Shown: positions 23,155 through 35,011 of the stretch, in pieces | Position numbering within the stretch: the first letter of the stretch is position 1 | Layout: every line of letters begins with the position of its first letter | Source of the DNA: Cheiracanthium punctorium | Taxonomy: Eukaryota > Arthropoda > Arachnida > Araneae > Cheiracanthiidae | NCBI GenBank assembly: GCA_038373885.1 | Contig: JAWZYV010014407.1 | Coordinates: 372,001 to 436,000, forward strand | Length of the DNA stretch: 64,000 nt | Reading direction: 5' to 3' | Notes under the pieces: model-generated | Seen by the model: the letters and a program-made list of their open reading frames with translations, nothing else | What the model was told of the DNA's origin: nothing | The model's database searches: none | Position numbers and translations under genes: made by a program

Positions 23155-23322
23155 CACTGGCAGATGCAGAGGGAGGGGGGGGGGGGTACGTGGGCCTTCC
23201 CAGACAAACTAAGTTTGCACTATAGAAGATCGAGCTATCTTGTAAATGCAAGTGATTTTATAAGAAAAATGCGAAAAAATGTTTTGTGCCCTCTCCAGAA
23301 TATTTTTCTGGATCCGACACTG
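23155..23322. mobile_element. hAT MITE, CAGTGGCGGATCC family (third copy)
   Basis: Ends CACTGGCAGATGCAG and CTGGATCCGACACTG; flanks ACTGACTG and ACAGACTG match at 7 of 8. The G-run after the left TIR and CCAGACAAACTAAGTTTG match the copy at 10215-10375. Confidence 0.8.
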
Positions 23323-23432
23323 ACAGACTGCCATGGACATCATGAAAATAAGGCGAAACACACTACGCTCTAACTGGTGGCAAATGACGATTACCACCTG
23401 TTTAATGTTTGTGCATTAAGAGCGATTGACTG

Positions 23433-23640
23433 AACAGGATCCTAGGCCTATAGAGGGAATGCCCTCCGTGGGGGACTTTCTAAGGGATCCTAGGCCGTAT
23501 TTACCCGACATTTTGGAGAAAACCACGGAAAACTCCGGCTAGGTCGACAGGAGCGACCGGGATTTGAACCTAGCGCCTCCCGCCTTCCAGTTTTGAGAGC
23601 AGAACTTCTCAGCTCTATCAGCCCCCCTCCGGTGGGTGAT
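23433..23640 (-). mobile_element. tRNA-derived SINE, second copy of the 19.4-kb family
   Basis: On the minus strand an A-box-like TGATAGAGCTGAGAAG (about 23606-23622) precedes a good B box (AGGTTCAAATCCC, 23559-23571). The downstream body shares TGCCCTCCGTGG, CTAAGGGATCCTA, CGTATTTA and AAACTCCG with 19434-19664. Target duplication is not clear; ends are approximate. Confidence 0.65.
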
Positions 23641-23644
23641 ATCC

Positions 23645-26600
23645 TTTTTCTCACCCCACAAACTAGATGACCCCATAATAAAACTGCCAACAATTCTGCC
23701 CTTCCCTTGTCGTGGTTAATGTCTAGACAGCAAGTGCCAGTCATTGGAAAAGAAAAAGATAAAATTACTAACAGTTTCTATAATTTAAAGCTTAACAACT
23801 ATGCAAAACGCACCCTAAAAAATCCTTAAAAATTTGCTTGTTTACTAATTCCTGAAAAACTGTGATTTTGTGGCTTTCAAATACATCTCAGTAAAATATT
23901 AATCAAATCAAATTATTCCTAAAATACACATCTAAAATCTCGCTATTGCTTATGAAATATTCCACTCATCGGTAATAAATAGCTGTTCCACATAAGGAAA
24001 ATGTTTAGCTTTTTGATACCTCGACAATTCTATGAATTAAATTAGCAATCGTTTGTAAAAACCCTGAGAAAAAAAAATACATCACCAATGATTCATAAAA
24101 TCAACAAATTCCATTACGGGAAAGGAATTCGTAGACTTGAAGTGAATGCCAATATTTAACGACCGAAAAAGTCCAAGAATCATCGCTGTAAATAATAAAT
24201 CATGGTTGTCCTAATATTATTTGATTTATTTAATAGGCTTTTTTCCCTTTCGTGTGAAAATAAATACAGGTGTAACAGTTCAAATAAACTGGAATAATTC
24301 TTGTTTTATTCTTATTTGCAGTTTATTAAGAACGAGAGCCAGCGAAATTAGAAGTTTATAACAAAAAGCAGTGCCCCTATAAGTTTGCTGCCAAGTCGAT
24401 TAAAAAGTAAAATTATTTATTCTTTAGTTTGTAAATTATAGTTTAGTTGTTTAGTTACTTTAGTTTGTAATTTCGTAGAAATTTATTTGTTATATTTATT
24501 CTTCCTCTGATTAAACTAGATGTTCTGCCTAAAGTACCTCACAATTGAGTTCACAATTACCAATTAAAAATCAAACATCTTTTTCATGAAGCAATCTTAA
24601 AATTTTTAATGATAGGGTGGAGAAAATAAACGAATGAAATAACTATTAATCAAAATTACTACGGTAAAAAAAGGGGATTTTTTTTTCCAAATGGATTTCT
24701 ATAGAAAATCAATGTTATTGTTGTTTTTTTTCAAAGATTTTCATTGTTTTATGAATTTTTAGGTTAATGTATAACACTATACAATAATTTAAAATTCTTT
24801 GAGCACATTTCTTTACGCAATACAAATAGTTTGCTAAATTTAAACTTAGAACGCATATTTTAGACCAGGAATATCAACAGGATTTTATAAAAGTACAAAA
24901 ATTAAAGTAAACTGAAGTAAAATTTTCTTCTAATTATTTTATCTATTTATTACAAAATTTCATTCTTATTTCAAATTTTTTCGCGAGCTAGAAACATTTT
25001 CTAGCGTTCCAAAACGCGCGCCAGGTAATTGCCATACCTGTTTTAGACCACAGAATTAATTAATTATGCTGATTTATTAACAGTAAATAAATCAGCTAGA
25101 AAAATTGCGGAAAAAGAGAAAAGAAACAAAAGTTAAAGGGCCACATATTCTGACAGCCTCACATAATCTAATAGACTCACATATGGGAGTTAGTTTTTTT
25201 CTTCTTTACATAGAAATCGGAAGAAACACTTATATGCCTACCTATAACAACTCAAAATGTAAATAATAAGAGTGTAAATTGTTTTTGTTTTTATGATGTG
25301 TGGGGAAATAATTTTAGACATTTAATATATTTCATAAAATTTCGCAATTTACATAAAATTGAATGGTTCATTTGTATTCAGTTAAATTTATTAACATTTT
25401 TTAATCATCTTTGCGACCCCAAGGTAAGCTTTAATAAGAATTCGGACTCATAGTCACAAATCCACTGCTTTATAAGAAGACATGAATTGAAAAAATATAG
25501 AGATATAAAGCAAGGCTTTAGCTGGGGGTGGGGGGGGGATCATGGGGGTTTGATTCCCCGTCCGAAATTTCAGTCAATGCATTATTTTTTTTTTTTCGTT
25601 GATTCTGGAAATCAATTAGGTGAAAAAGCTTTAGTGCTGCATATCCCCTTAATTTTTTTTCTGGCTACGCTCTTGATGGAAAGTAAATATAGCATCTAAC
25701 ACTGTTCCCCAATCAAGGTCTAATAATATAACCCATATATTGAGATATAATTTGGAAAGGACTTAGCGAATCCTCCACGTAAAAAGAAAGATAACATTAG
25801 TTGCTATAATAAAGATGTTTTTTTTTTCACTGTATAAATTAATTTTAATATCAAATTATCACAACCTGGGCAGAGAGGATAGCAAAGCATACCCTTCCGC
25901 ACCCCTCTCTATCCCCTTCCGAAAATTCAAATTAGTCTGTGTAATAATAACAAGCTTCCGTGGCACGCGGTTCCTGAGATTTGGAACGGAAACGCCGGCA
26001 TAACTAAAACAAGGGAAGAAAGAAGCCAATCGAAAATCCCGCCTAAAAAAAAGTCCGTTAAGAAAAGAAAAAAAAAAGCCGAAGAAAGAAGATGTTTAGC
26101 CCAGATTCTTGACGAATTAAGTGTCGCATGATTGTTGAGTTTAAGTGTTTCTCTGAGCTGGATTATTGTAAAAAGAACGAAAGAAAAATAAAGTCAAAGG
26201 GTCAGAATAAAAATGGCTTTCTCCCTTCCGCCGCCTTTCTCTATTGGATGTTCTTTTCGTGTCATTTGATGCTCTCTATTCTTTGCTAAATGTAACCGTG
26301 TCGGAAAGCAGACGATTTTAGTAATTAGATCTGTGACTGCCGTTCTTTGTTTTTGTTAAATGAGATTACCGGAGATTTTTTTGTTGTTGCTGTTCTTAAA
26401 AAATTTATGTGCAAATGAACTGCAACACCCTGAGTGACACACTTGCAAAAGTGTGCTAAAGTACTTTGCTTTTCTTACTGGTCTTTGGATTTAAAGTGAA
26501 AGGAGCCTTGGATGGAAAATTGCCTTCAAGTATATTCATATGCAAACGCTGGTAATGAAAGAAAACGTGAAGGGACACTTAGACGCAGCGCAATATTCCT

Positions 26601-28321
26601 CATCTTTCTTTTGTCAATAGTTACCCCTTCCTTATTGTTCCTTTTACAATAGACAATACACCTTATAATCGTTCATATACTTACAAGACATCTTCTCAAA
26701 CGTTTTTTAATCAATCATTTAAAACTTTCGCAACCTCTTGGGAAAATATCCGAAAATTCAAACACGGCCTTTCGCAGACTCAAAAATTCGAATGTTCATG
26801 GGTTTTTATTGATTTTAAACATTTGCAATCTTGGTGATTTTCGACTGTTTACGGACTTCTAATTTAAATGAATTTTCCTTTTAAATAAATGTGATTCAAG
26901 GTTTTCTTTAACAGTAGCTGTTGCACTTTAAAATCACAGTAAAACTCAAAATTATTTTTAATCCTATTCAAAATACCTAAGTATTTTTAATGGAGCGACT
27001 GCATCGATACATAAAAATTAAAATAAATAAATAAATGATAAAAATAATCAAGGAGATATAAATCAATAATTATTCTGTACAACAGGGATGCCTAATTAAA
27101 CAGTTAACATACATAGTTAAGCCTTAGTATAGTTTAATTACTAAAATCTCTCTACGGATCGAATATCTATAACCTTGATTGCCTGAATTACACTGTCAAC
27201 CCTTCGAAAAATCTTCGAACACCACCTGCCAATTTTTCTCCTGCTCTCCTAATAACGGAGTGCAATCACGGAAGGACGTTCGGGGGAACACACATTTCTA
27301 CAGGCATTATAACGTTCCAGACAGGCAAATCACCATTACAGAGCTTTCAAATGGCAAATTTCTTTCCCTTCAACATGCACTATTGCAGCCATTTCCACAG
27401 CTGTTCAAAAGGCCCATGAAAATGATACGAGGAAGGGGGGAATGAGAAAACTGACTGAGATATCAATTTAGAGAACAAACGACACTGGCTCGCCTTCGAT
27501 TTTCGCCACTTAGTGCGGCGGCAAACAATTCGAACATTTTAATGTAGTCTCATTGGGGTCCATTTCGTTTGAATTTCCAAGGCGGCGGAAATGATGGAAA
27601 CTGAAATGGGGGGGGGGGGGGAAATGTTTGACAGTTAAGAGATGTAGTTATAGAGAGATGTGAATATTTTTTTTTTCCGTCTCAGGAAAAGCATTTAGAA
27701 TAAGATTTTTGATTAAGAGAAACACGTGATATATACAAGAATATTAACTATTGCATATTTTCGCAAATGATAAGAATATATAGTCAGAAAGCATTATTAT
27801 TTTGTTCAAATTTTAAACGCAAATTTTATTTAAAATTATTCAATTTAAAACTGGTTTATTTAAATATTAAATAAAGAAGAAATCCGTAGAGCTATCAACT
27901 GTTTAAAATTCATATTATTACAAATTATACTATCAATTTTATTGGCAAAAAACTTTATGGATATCTAACCAACCTGATACTCAGAATTATTTTTGTAGTG
28001 TTCGATTCTCTCCGCTGCAAATGCAGATTCTGCTTTGACCTTGGAATTTTGCTGTTCGAATCCGGCTCAAAACTGTAAGTTTAGGTCATTTATATAAAAT
28101 GATTTTTTGATAATTTCAGGTGGAAGATAAAAACGCATCGGAAAAGAATTCTTACAGAATCATTCCAACGCGAAAGAAAATGACAAATCGATTAGGGCAT
28201 AACATATAGTATACAAAATAAAAATAAAACTTTTATAATTTATGGTGCCTTTTTTTTCAGTACCTATTTATACGAAAATATATTTACTGTGCAAGATTTA
28301 ATGAATTTCACACCCTCTACC

Positions 28322-28358
<37 letters not shown>

Positions 28359-29365
28359 TTTAAACTTTTTTCTAATGAAATCAAGAAGTAGATCGTTAGA
28401 TTGCGATAAGCCAGGGGGCCTACCCTTCTTCCGAAATTTGGATTTTTGTTCTAAAAAAATTATAATAATCAAACCTTTTAAAGATCAATTTTATCTTTTC
28501 AACCTAATTTGAAACTTTTTTCTAATTACTTGCTGGATACTGTGTAAAGAAAAAACCAAATACAAATTATTACGTGCAGGACAATACATTTAACTATCAA
28601 CCAACCAGACCGGATTTTAAAAAAATTGCCCCTATAAATATCAATTGTGTTGAGGAGAAAAAAAAAGTAGAACAGCATTTTGAATAAATTTTCACATACT
28701 AAGAAAAACAGCAGTCATAAACTTCTACAATATGCACTCGCATGCACTTAACACGAAAGAACTGTAAATGTGTAAATGTGTTCCAGGGAATACACATATA
28801 TATAAAAAAAATCATTTAAATAAATTCTCCGTAGAAGAAAGAGAAGCTAGCTCTCTTTTATCTTGTGATTCATGAACGACGGCAAGAGAAGAGATTCGGT
28901 TGCTCGCGTGATGTCGTCTCGCGCACGCGTATTGAATTCTCGTCGAATGAATAGCCCCAAAAAAAAGGGCTTCGGTTTCCTTCTTAAACGCACCAATTTA
29001 GTTGTTTATTTCATTTCCAAGGAGACGACGGTCCGCTTTTGTTTTCTACTGGTGACATCACGCTCGTGAAGCCATCTCCCGTAACGGCCGGCCGGCTTTC
29101 AAATGCTGCGAGGGGGAAAAAAACAAATAAACAAGACAGATAACGCTGAAAAACGCATTTACAAAACACTTTCCTACAAGATCTTATTTTTGCTTCTTAA
29201 CGAATAGTGGTCTTCAAGCTTTTTAGCACAGTGGCTATACCGACTCGTCTAAATAACAGGCTACGCTATGACCCAGTTGGTGGAAGCTCGGTTCCCGTTA
29301 GAATACCGAAAGTGAGGCAGCGTTGGCTCTGGTCAGCGCTTTAGAGGGTGGCAACTTTTCTCGAC
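23645..29365. other. Long AT-rich stretch without recognised genes
   Basis: No gene is supported over almost 6 kb. It contains a decayed GTAGC-type hAT at about 25493-25674 (right end CTGGCTACGCTCTTG), an (AT)n run at 28325-28356 and a partial GTAGCC-type fragment at 28411-28520. Two higher-complexity blocks at 26130-26350 and 27170-27600 could be regulatory. A B-box-like GTTCGAATCC near 28053 has no convincing A box. The block at 28870-29100 is rich in CG dinucleotides, and its 65-codon frame is not recognised. Confidence 0.4.
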
Positions 29366-29380
29366 TAGTAGTTTACCTAT

Positions 29381-29588
29381 AACCTATGTGCCATCCAGGT
29401 GGTGTGTAGTGGCTGAAGAAACATTCTATCACACCTTGGGTCTGGGTTCGAAACCCGGCTTTGGGCATAGATGCTAACTTGTCCGTCCCTTTATAGGCGG
29501 TAACGCTGGCCGCCCACATAATAAAATGGCCACAGTGCAGTTGTAGCGGACAATGCCTAATCGGCAAGTTGAAAAAAAAAAAAAAAAG
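29381..29588 (+). mobile_element. tRNA-derived SINE with poly-A tail and target duplication
   Basis: GTTTACCTAT is duplicated at 29371-29380 and 29589-29598. An A-box-like TAGTGGCTGAAGAA (29407-29420) is followed by a perfect B box GGGTTCGAAACCC (29444-29456). The body ends in an A-run at about 29573-29587. Polarity, promoter boxes, tail and flanking duplication all agree with a retroposed SINE. Confidence 0.88.
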
Positions 29589-29660
29589 GTTTACCTATAT
29601 ATATCCGTCACTTAATGTAAGACTTTAGTATAAATCGCATATCATCAATTATAGTGGCAT

Positions 29661-29763
29661 ACGTTAAACCATTCGATCGCCCGCCATGCTCTTGGTAGTT
29701 AAATAGAGCGATGGCAACGGCTGCCCTTTCTTCGGCATTGGGAAATGGTCGAGCTTCAAAGGG
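29661..29763 (+). mobile_element. piggyBac-like MITE, right B end only
   Basis: CGATCGCCCGCCATGC, GGTAGTTAA, GCGATGGCAACGGCTGCCC and CTTCAAAGGG follow the B-end order and abut TTAA at 29764-29767. That TTAA is shared with the next full copy. Confidence 0.75.
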
Positions 29764-29767
29764 TTAA

Positions 29768-30222
29768 CCCTTTAACGCGCAGTGTTCGCGCTCTGGGAAT
29801 ACCAAACTCGGACGTTTTGACTGTTGCCAGTCACGAAGAATAGATTTGATTTCTATAAAAATAGTTGCGGGTGACATAGCTCCACGAGAATCCTTTAATT
29901 TTTAAGCACGTCATTTCCCGTAAAAAAAAATGGTCACGATTATTTTTAACAGCACTGACATCTGCTGAAAAATGGAAGAATGCGAGAACAGCTGGATTAG
30001 ACTGCCCAATGCTGAAAAAAGGGCAGCCGTTGCCATCGCTCGACTTAACTACCAGCAAGATGGCTGACGATCGAAACATTCATCGCGTGCCACAGATCTA
30101 GAGACCCTTTTTTTCACGACAGCTGGCTGTGCCGATCGTCCGCCATCTTGCTGGTAGTTAAGTCGAGCGATGACAACGGCTGCCTTTTTTTCAGCATTGG
30201 GAAAGGGTTGCGCCTCTAAGGG
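29768..30222 (+). mobile_element. piggyBac-like MITE, full copy
   Basis: TTAA flanks both sides (29764-29767 and 30223-30226). The left A end is CCCTTTAACGCGCAGTG and the right B end is GCGCCTCTAAGGG. Between them are the A unit, the B core (AGCAAGATGGCTGACGATCG), part of the central palindrome (CAGCTGGCTGTGCCG) and the inverted B core (CGATCGTCCGCCATCTTGC). It encodes no transposase. The CCCTTT terminus and TTAA duplication fit piggyBac-like elements; Kolobok-type TTAA elements are the alternative. Confidence 0.9.
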
Positions 30223-30226
30223 TTAA

Positions 30227-30820
30227 CACATTCCCTTAAAGAGAGTTCACTTGTATTTAATTTGTAACAGCAAATGATTAAATTTCCTTACTGATATTCC
30301 TTAACCTCCTCCAGAGATCGCTTTTCACTTATTCTAAACATTATTATTTACATTTTGCAATGCGTGTGCCATTACAACTTCACCGGAAGCGACGGATCTG
30401 CCATCCATCTCATAATACTCATCAATGCATGGAGTATATTTCTGTTATTATTTTTACGCAAAAACAATACCGAATGAAGTCTGACCCCGATTTCATTCAG
30501 AACATGCCATGACTGAAGACGGTGGGAGTGACTCATCGTCTCCCTGCCATGCAGATGTCAATGATATGATACATAAACAAGAAAAAGACTAACAAAACAA
30601 CAAAAAAAATGCATATGTATGTACGCAGCAAACAGAAGATGACTTGTAAATGCGCCCACGCGAATTTCTTTCGATGATGAACTCAGTGTTTTTAAAAGGA
30701 GTTCCCAAACATTATGTATTTATTTGAAAATACAGGCTAATGAAATTTAAAAATAAGCGTGTATTTTCCAATACGTCATAAAAGCATTTCCTCATTTTGT
30801 GGCCAAAATAGATGAAGGTT
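30227..30820. other. Unassigned DNA, partly higher complexity
   Basis: Segment 30360-30570 is less AT-rich and non-repetitive, with no recognised gene. The remainder is AT-rich. Confidence 0.35.
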
Positions 30821-30821
30821 C

Positions 30822-31134
30822 TAGAGATGAGAGGGCCTCACACGGAGCCCGGGCTTGAGCTCTATAATTCACGATTGTGTTCGGGCTCGGGCTGGAGAGA
30901 AATTTCTCCTTTATTAGCATACTCCTTGTAAAAAGATATTAAAAAATTATTCATGGGAGAAATAATCTAATTATTGTTATTTGATAAACTTCCATATAAA
31001 GATTTAGAAAGTGCATTAAGAGTTTGCTATTATATTTGTCTTTAATTGGCACAAAATATAGGATATTCTGTCAATGAAGTAATTGACTTCATTGACAGAA
31101 TACCATATCCATTAGCTGAAATTTCGGGCTCATA
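30822..31134. mobile_element. hAT MITE, GGGCTC family, right end lost
   Basis: Starts TAGAGATGAGAGGGCCTC and keeps the GTTCGGGCTCGGGCT subterminal DNA and the internal AGAAAGTGCATTAAGAGTTT segment of the long form. It stops at AATTTCGGGCTCATA, where the TTAA of a piggyBac-like half copy begins, so the right TIR is missing. Confidence 0.75.
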
Positions 31135-31138
31135 TTAA

Positions 31139-31305
31139 CCCTTTGAGGCGCAACACTTTCCCAATGCTGAAGAAAGGGCAGCCGTTGCCATCGCTCGACT
31201 TAACTACCAGCAAGATGGCGGACGATCGAAACGTTCATCGCGTGCCACAGAACTAGAGATCTTTTTTTGACGCGGCACAGCCAGCTGTCGTCGACAACTG
31301 TCGGG
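31139..31305 (+). mobile_element. piggyBac-like MITE, left B half only
   Basis: TTAA at 31135-31138 precedes CCCTTTGAGGCGCAACAC, then the B core with GATGGCGGACGATCGAAACG. The match ends at GGCACAGCCAGCTGTCGTC, the centre of the palindrome. It lies where the GGGCTC hAT copy is cut. A right-end fragment of the CAGGGGCGTAGCC family follows at about 31318-31341. Confidence 0.8.
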
Positions 31306-31341
31306 TTGACACCCCTAACCTCCCCCTTGGCTACGCCCCTG

Positions 31342-31595
31342 GACAGAGCCCCTTCGCCTCCTCACATTCCTTAGTGTACATACAATTTTTTATTCTTTAA
31401 CAATGATCACTGGGTCGCTTTTTCTACAAAATAATGTTATCGGAAAAATTTTAATAAACATTTTAAGCGAAAATAGATAGTAGGTTTTTGAGTAAAAATA
31501 AGACGATTTTTTGAAACAAGCATTATTACTTGCTCTTTGCCTGTTTTTCTTGAGCCTCCCAAGGGGGGGGCGCCCCCACCTATTGTGAACAGCTG
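31342..31595 (+). mobile_element. hAT fragment related to 37016-37342
   Basis: TTTATTCTTTAACAATGA, TTTTAAGCGAAAATAGA, GAGTAAAAATAAGA, CTTGCTCTTTGCC and a G-run then CCCCACCTATTG-GAACAGCTG match the 37-kb element in order. The left end is missing. Confidence 0.6.
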
Positions 31596-31599
31596 GTTT

Positions 31600-31950
31600 A
31601 ACCTAAACACACTTGATAGGAGTTAATATCAAGCTTTCCCCCCTTCGCCAATATTCAGGAAGTTGATATAACATCGTTAGTTCGTGTATGACATTGACCC
31701 TCAACAGTTATCTCGCTCTGGCAGTGCATTAGCGGCGGCATTTTAAAAGAGAGTGTATAGACCGAAGATCCTATTTAAAAACACGATAATGTTAATAACC
31801 CCACTTCTTCTTTTTTTAATATTTTATATTATGCAATAATTATTCTACAGCGCTCGATTGATAAGGAACTTCACGGTCCAGAAGTAACGAATGTCATTAT
31901 AGCGTACTTTCATTTTTAAAATATTTGAACTTGGGTTTTTTGTAAACAAG
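31600..31950. other. Unassigned DNA
   Basis: No gene or paired transposon end is seen. Confidence 0.3.
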
Positions 31951-31957
31951 TTTTTAA

Positions 31958-32105
31958 CCCTTTGAAGCGCAACCCTTTCCCAATGTCGAAAAAGTGCAGC
32001 CTTAGACATAACACGATTTAACTGTACCAGCAAGATGGCGGTCGATCGACACTGCATGCCACAGAGCTCAAGAACATTTTTGACACAGTGCGGCACAGCA
32101 CAATC
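31958..32105 (+). mobile_element. piggyBac-like MITE, left B half only
   Basis: TTAA at 31954-31957 precedes CCCTTTGAAGCGCAACCC, then AGCAAGATGGCGGTCGATCG and TTTTTGACACAGTGCGGCAC. The match stops in the central palindrome. Confidence 0.75.
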
Positions 32106-32109
32106 AAAT

Positions 32110-32630
32110 CTTGAAAATGAGTCGAACAATTTTGCGAAATCTTATTTTTCAATTTTCGAAACAGTATACTCATGCAACATGATTACCATGTTTGGAGATT
32201 TTTTGGACGCGCTGGGCTAAACGAGGAACAAAATGTAACTAAGTTAAAATAATAATAATAATTTTTTTTCCTTCTTTAAATCAAAATATTGTCTGCATGT
32301 GAAAAGAGAGCGGGAACGAATTGCTTCAAATTAATGAGCATGGATTATGATACTTTCCAATACAATGAAATAAGGAAAAACAAATAGGGCGGACGCATGG
32401 ATTATAGTACACTTTTGATGTATGGCACTATTGTGCAAATTTAAAATCTGAAAGTCGTGCCTTGCATGAAAAACGATAAACTTAACAGTTCAGATGGCTA
32501 ATTCGAAATGTACAGACATTTATTCAAAAGTTTTTGATCATTTATTAACTGATCTGGATCATTTTTTGAGCTGAATTCCCATGCAAAGCGCCACTTACTG
32601 TACATTATTTCGCGCTCAATTCACCATGCA
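32110..32630. other. Unassigned AT-rich DNA
   Basis: No gene supported. TAGGGCGGACGCATGGATTA near 32387 resembles TAGGGCCAACGCATGGATTA near 39039, so part of this belongs to an unnamed repeat. Confidence 0.35.
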
Positions 32631-32633
32631 AAG

Positions 32634-33010
32634 CCACGACAGCTGGCTGTGCGGCACAGCCAGCTGCGTCAAAAAAGGGTCTCTAGATCTGTGGCAATGA
32701 ACGTTTCGATCGTCCGCCCTCTTGCTGGTAGTTAAGTCGAGCGATGGCAACGGCTGCCCTTTTTTCAGCATTGGGCAATCTGATCCAGCTGTTCTTGCAT
32801 TCTTCCATTTTCAGCAGATGTCAGTGCTGTTAAAAATAATCGTGACCATTTTTTTTTACAGGAAATGACGTGCTAAAAAGTAAAGGATTCTCGAGGAGCC
32901 ATGTCACCCGCAACTATTTTTATAGAAATCCAATCTATTCTTCGTGACTGGCAACAGTCAAAACGTCACAGTTTGGTGTTCCCAGAGCGGGAACACTGCG
33001 CGTTAAAGGG
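32634..33010 (-). mobile_element. piggyBac-like MITE, half with A end
   Basis: It begins at the central palindrome (CGACAGCTGGCTGTGCGGC), then has the inverted B core and the whole A unit, ending CGCGTTAAAGGG beside TTAA at 33011-33014. The left B half is missing. Confidence 0.85.
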
Positions 33011-33014
33011 TTAA

Positions 33015-33537
33015 ACCTCGGACATGCACAGATCTCTTAATAGACACAAACACAACCATAGAACAATTTGAAATCCTGGGCAAAGACGTGTTCTATAATA
33101 TTACACAGAACAGGGACTTTTTATTTTAAATTAAAGGGGGAGTAAAAGCACCATCATTGACGATTCCAGCATTAGCAGCTGGAATTAAACAGTCACTCAT
33201 TAAGGCGAGAAACTGCTTAGGAAAGGCTGGGAAAGAACAAGCGCTTCCCTTCAGTTAACTTCCTGAACGACAATTAGTCTCAACCATGTTACCACTGTCA
33301 TTTGGGGTGCCCCTTTCTTAAAGTATACACACACTGAGAGGGTTGGGGGGAGGGGAGATACTTTTATTTAATTATGAGTAATGCGCAGTTAGTCCCTTCC
33401 CTTCTTCGGTCATCTTATTATTCCACTGATTGTTGAATGGAACAAGAATAAGAAACATGTTCAGCTGTCGCGTGAGAATGGGGATTAAGGTTGTGTTGAG
33501 AAGTATCACATCTTGTCAATTGATTTTGCTGAATTTG
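33015..33537. other. Unassigned DNA
   Basis: No gene seen. Confidence 0.3.
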
Positions 33538-33541
33538 TTAA

Positions 33542-34010
33542 CCCTTTAAAGCGCAGTGTTCCCGCTCGGGGAACACCAAACTGTGACGTTTTGACTGTTG
33601 CCAGTCACGAAGAATAGATTGGATTTCTATAAAAATAGTTGCGGGTGACCTAGCTCCGCGAGAATCCTTTACTTTTGAGCACGTCATTTCCCGTAAAAAA
33701 ATGGTCACTATTCTTTTTAACAGCACTGACATCTGCTGAAAAATGGAAGAATGCGAAAACAGCTGGATAGATTGCCCAATGCTGAAAAAAGGGCAGCCGT
33801 TGCCATCGCTCGACTTAACTACCAGCAAGATGGCGGACGATCGAAGCGTTCATCGAGTGCCACAGCCAACTGTCGTCAAAAAAAGGGTCTCTAGATCTGT
33901 GACACGCGATGAACGTTCCGATCGTACGCCATCTTGCTGGTAGTTAAGTCGAGCGATGGCTACGGCTGCCCCTTTTTTTCAGCATTGGGATAGGGTTGCG
34001 CCTCAAAGGG
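33542..34010 (+). mobile_element. piggyBac-like MITE, full copy
   Basis: TTAA flanks both ends (33538-33541 and 34011-34014). The left A end is CCCTTTAAAGCGCAGTG and the right B end GCGCCTCAAAGGG. The B core occurs in both orientations (GATGGCGGACGATCG, CGATCGTACGCCATC), with a shortened central palindrome (CCAACTGTCGTC). It encodes no protein; the 66- and 96-codon frames here are repeat translations. Confidence 0.92.
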
Positions 34011-34036
34011 TTAAGTAATCAGGGTGTCCAGGGCGT

Positions 34037-34364
34037 TAGAGATAAGTTCGGGCTCATTTTTTATAGTCCGAGCACGAAATTTCAGCTAGTAGATAAATAA
34101 AAGTCAATTACTTCATAAGAAGAATTACTTCTACAGAATATCACAAATTTCAATATATCTTTGTGCAAATTAAAGACAAATATAATAGTAAACTCTTAAT
34201 GCACTTTCTGATTCTTTATATTCAAATTTATCAAATAATAATAATTAACGTATTTCTCCCATGAATCAATTTTTAAAATCTGTTCACAAGGAGTATGTTC
34301 CATAAAGGAGAAATTGGTCACGAGCCTGTGGGCCCGGGCCTGGGCTGAGCCCGTCTCATCTATA
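34037..34364 (-). mobile_element. hAT MITE, GGGCTC family, reverse orientation
   Basis: Ends TAGAGATAAGTTCGGGCTC and GAGCCCGTCTCATCTATA; exact 8-bp duplication CAGGGCGT at 34029-34036 and 34365-34372. The interior matches the long form at 48469-49339 in reverse (TTAATGCACTTTCTG). Confidence 0.88.
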
Positions 34365-34374
34365 CAGGGCGTCT

Positions 34375-35005
34375 CAAAAAGGGGATGACCTATCTTTATA
34401 CAGGGCGCCAAAAAAAAATGACAACTCTCATTAAGAGATGTCGGCAATGTATATTGAAAAAAATGTTTAAAATAAGGTAGGAAAAACGATTGCGATAAGA
34501 AAAAAATTCCTATCGTTTATTTTCAAAAAGTGACACTTTTAAATTTGTATATGACCCCTGCACAAAAAATTAACAATTTGTAAAATGTGCTCCGTATAGT
34601 AATGGGGGAATGGACAAAATTTCAGCCTTTCATCACAAAACGTCTCAGAGATATCTTAAAACAAAGACGGCCAGGTGCTATGGCGGTTTAAGTCCGCATA
34701 TATTCATTGTCGTAAACTGGCATGTAATATTGAGTGTGGATGATGGCAACATGTGACATCAAGGGAAAATGTTTCCTATAGTAGAAAATAGCATTTTCAA
34801 ATAGATTATATCTAACTTTTCTTGAATTTTAGGGGGGGGGGGAAGCAATTGCTTTCACTTGCCCACAGTAAGTTAGGCCAGTGCATGTATTTATCTTCAT
34901 ATCTCGGACCTTTTTGAGGATATAATTCTCAAATTTTGAATTCCACTTCATTAGTGTATAGGAGCGCATTTTACTCACTGGGAATTTGTTTATACAGAAG
35001 TGCAG
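34375..35005. repeat. Mixed repeat fragments
   Basis: TATACAGGGCG occurs at 34361-34371 and 34397-34407, resembling the ACAGGGTGTCCC-type ends common in arthropod repeats. Segment 34690-34870 (GTCGTAAACTGGCATG, CAAATAGATTATATC, TTTCTTGAATTTTAGG plus G-run) matches 48290-48395 inside the CATAGGCATAGC element. Confidence 0.5.
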
Positions 35006-35011
35006 TGTTAC

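Noticed and set aside
28053..28062. B-box-like GTTCGAATCC
   Set aside because: No A box at the proper distance and no flanking duplication.
33743..33943. Recurrent peptide frames reading MLKKGQPLPSLDLTTSK in several places
   Set aside because: They recur because they translate the B core of the TTAA MITE, not because of a conserved protein.
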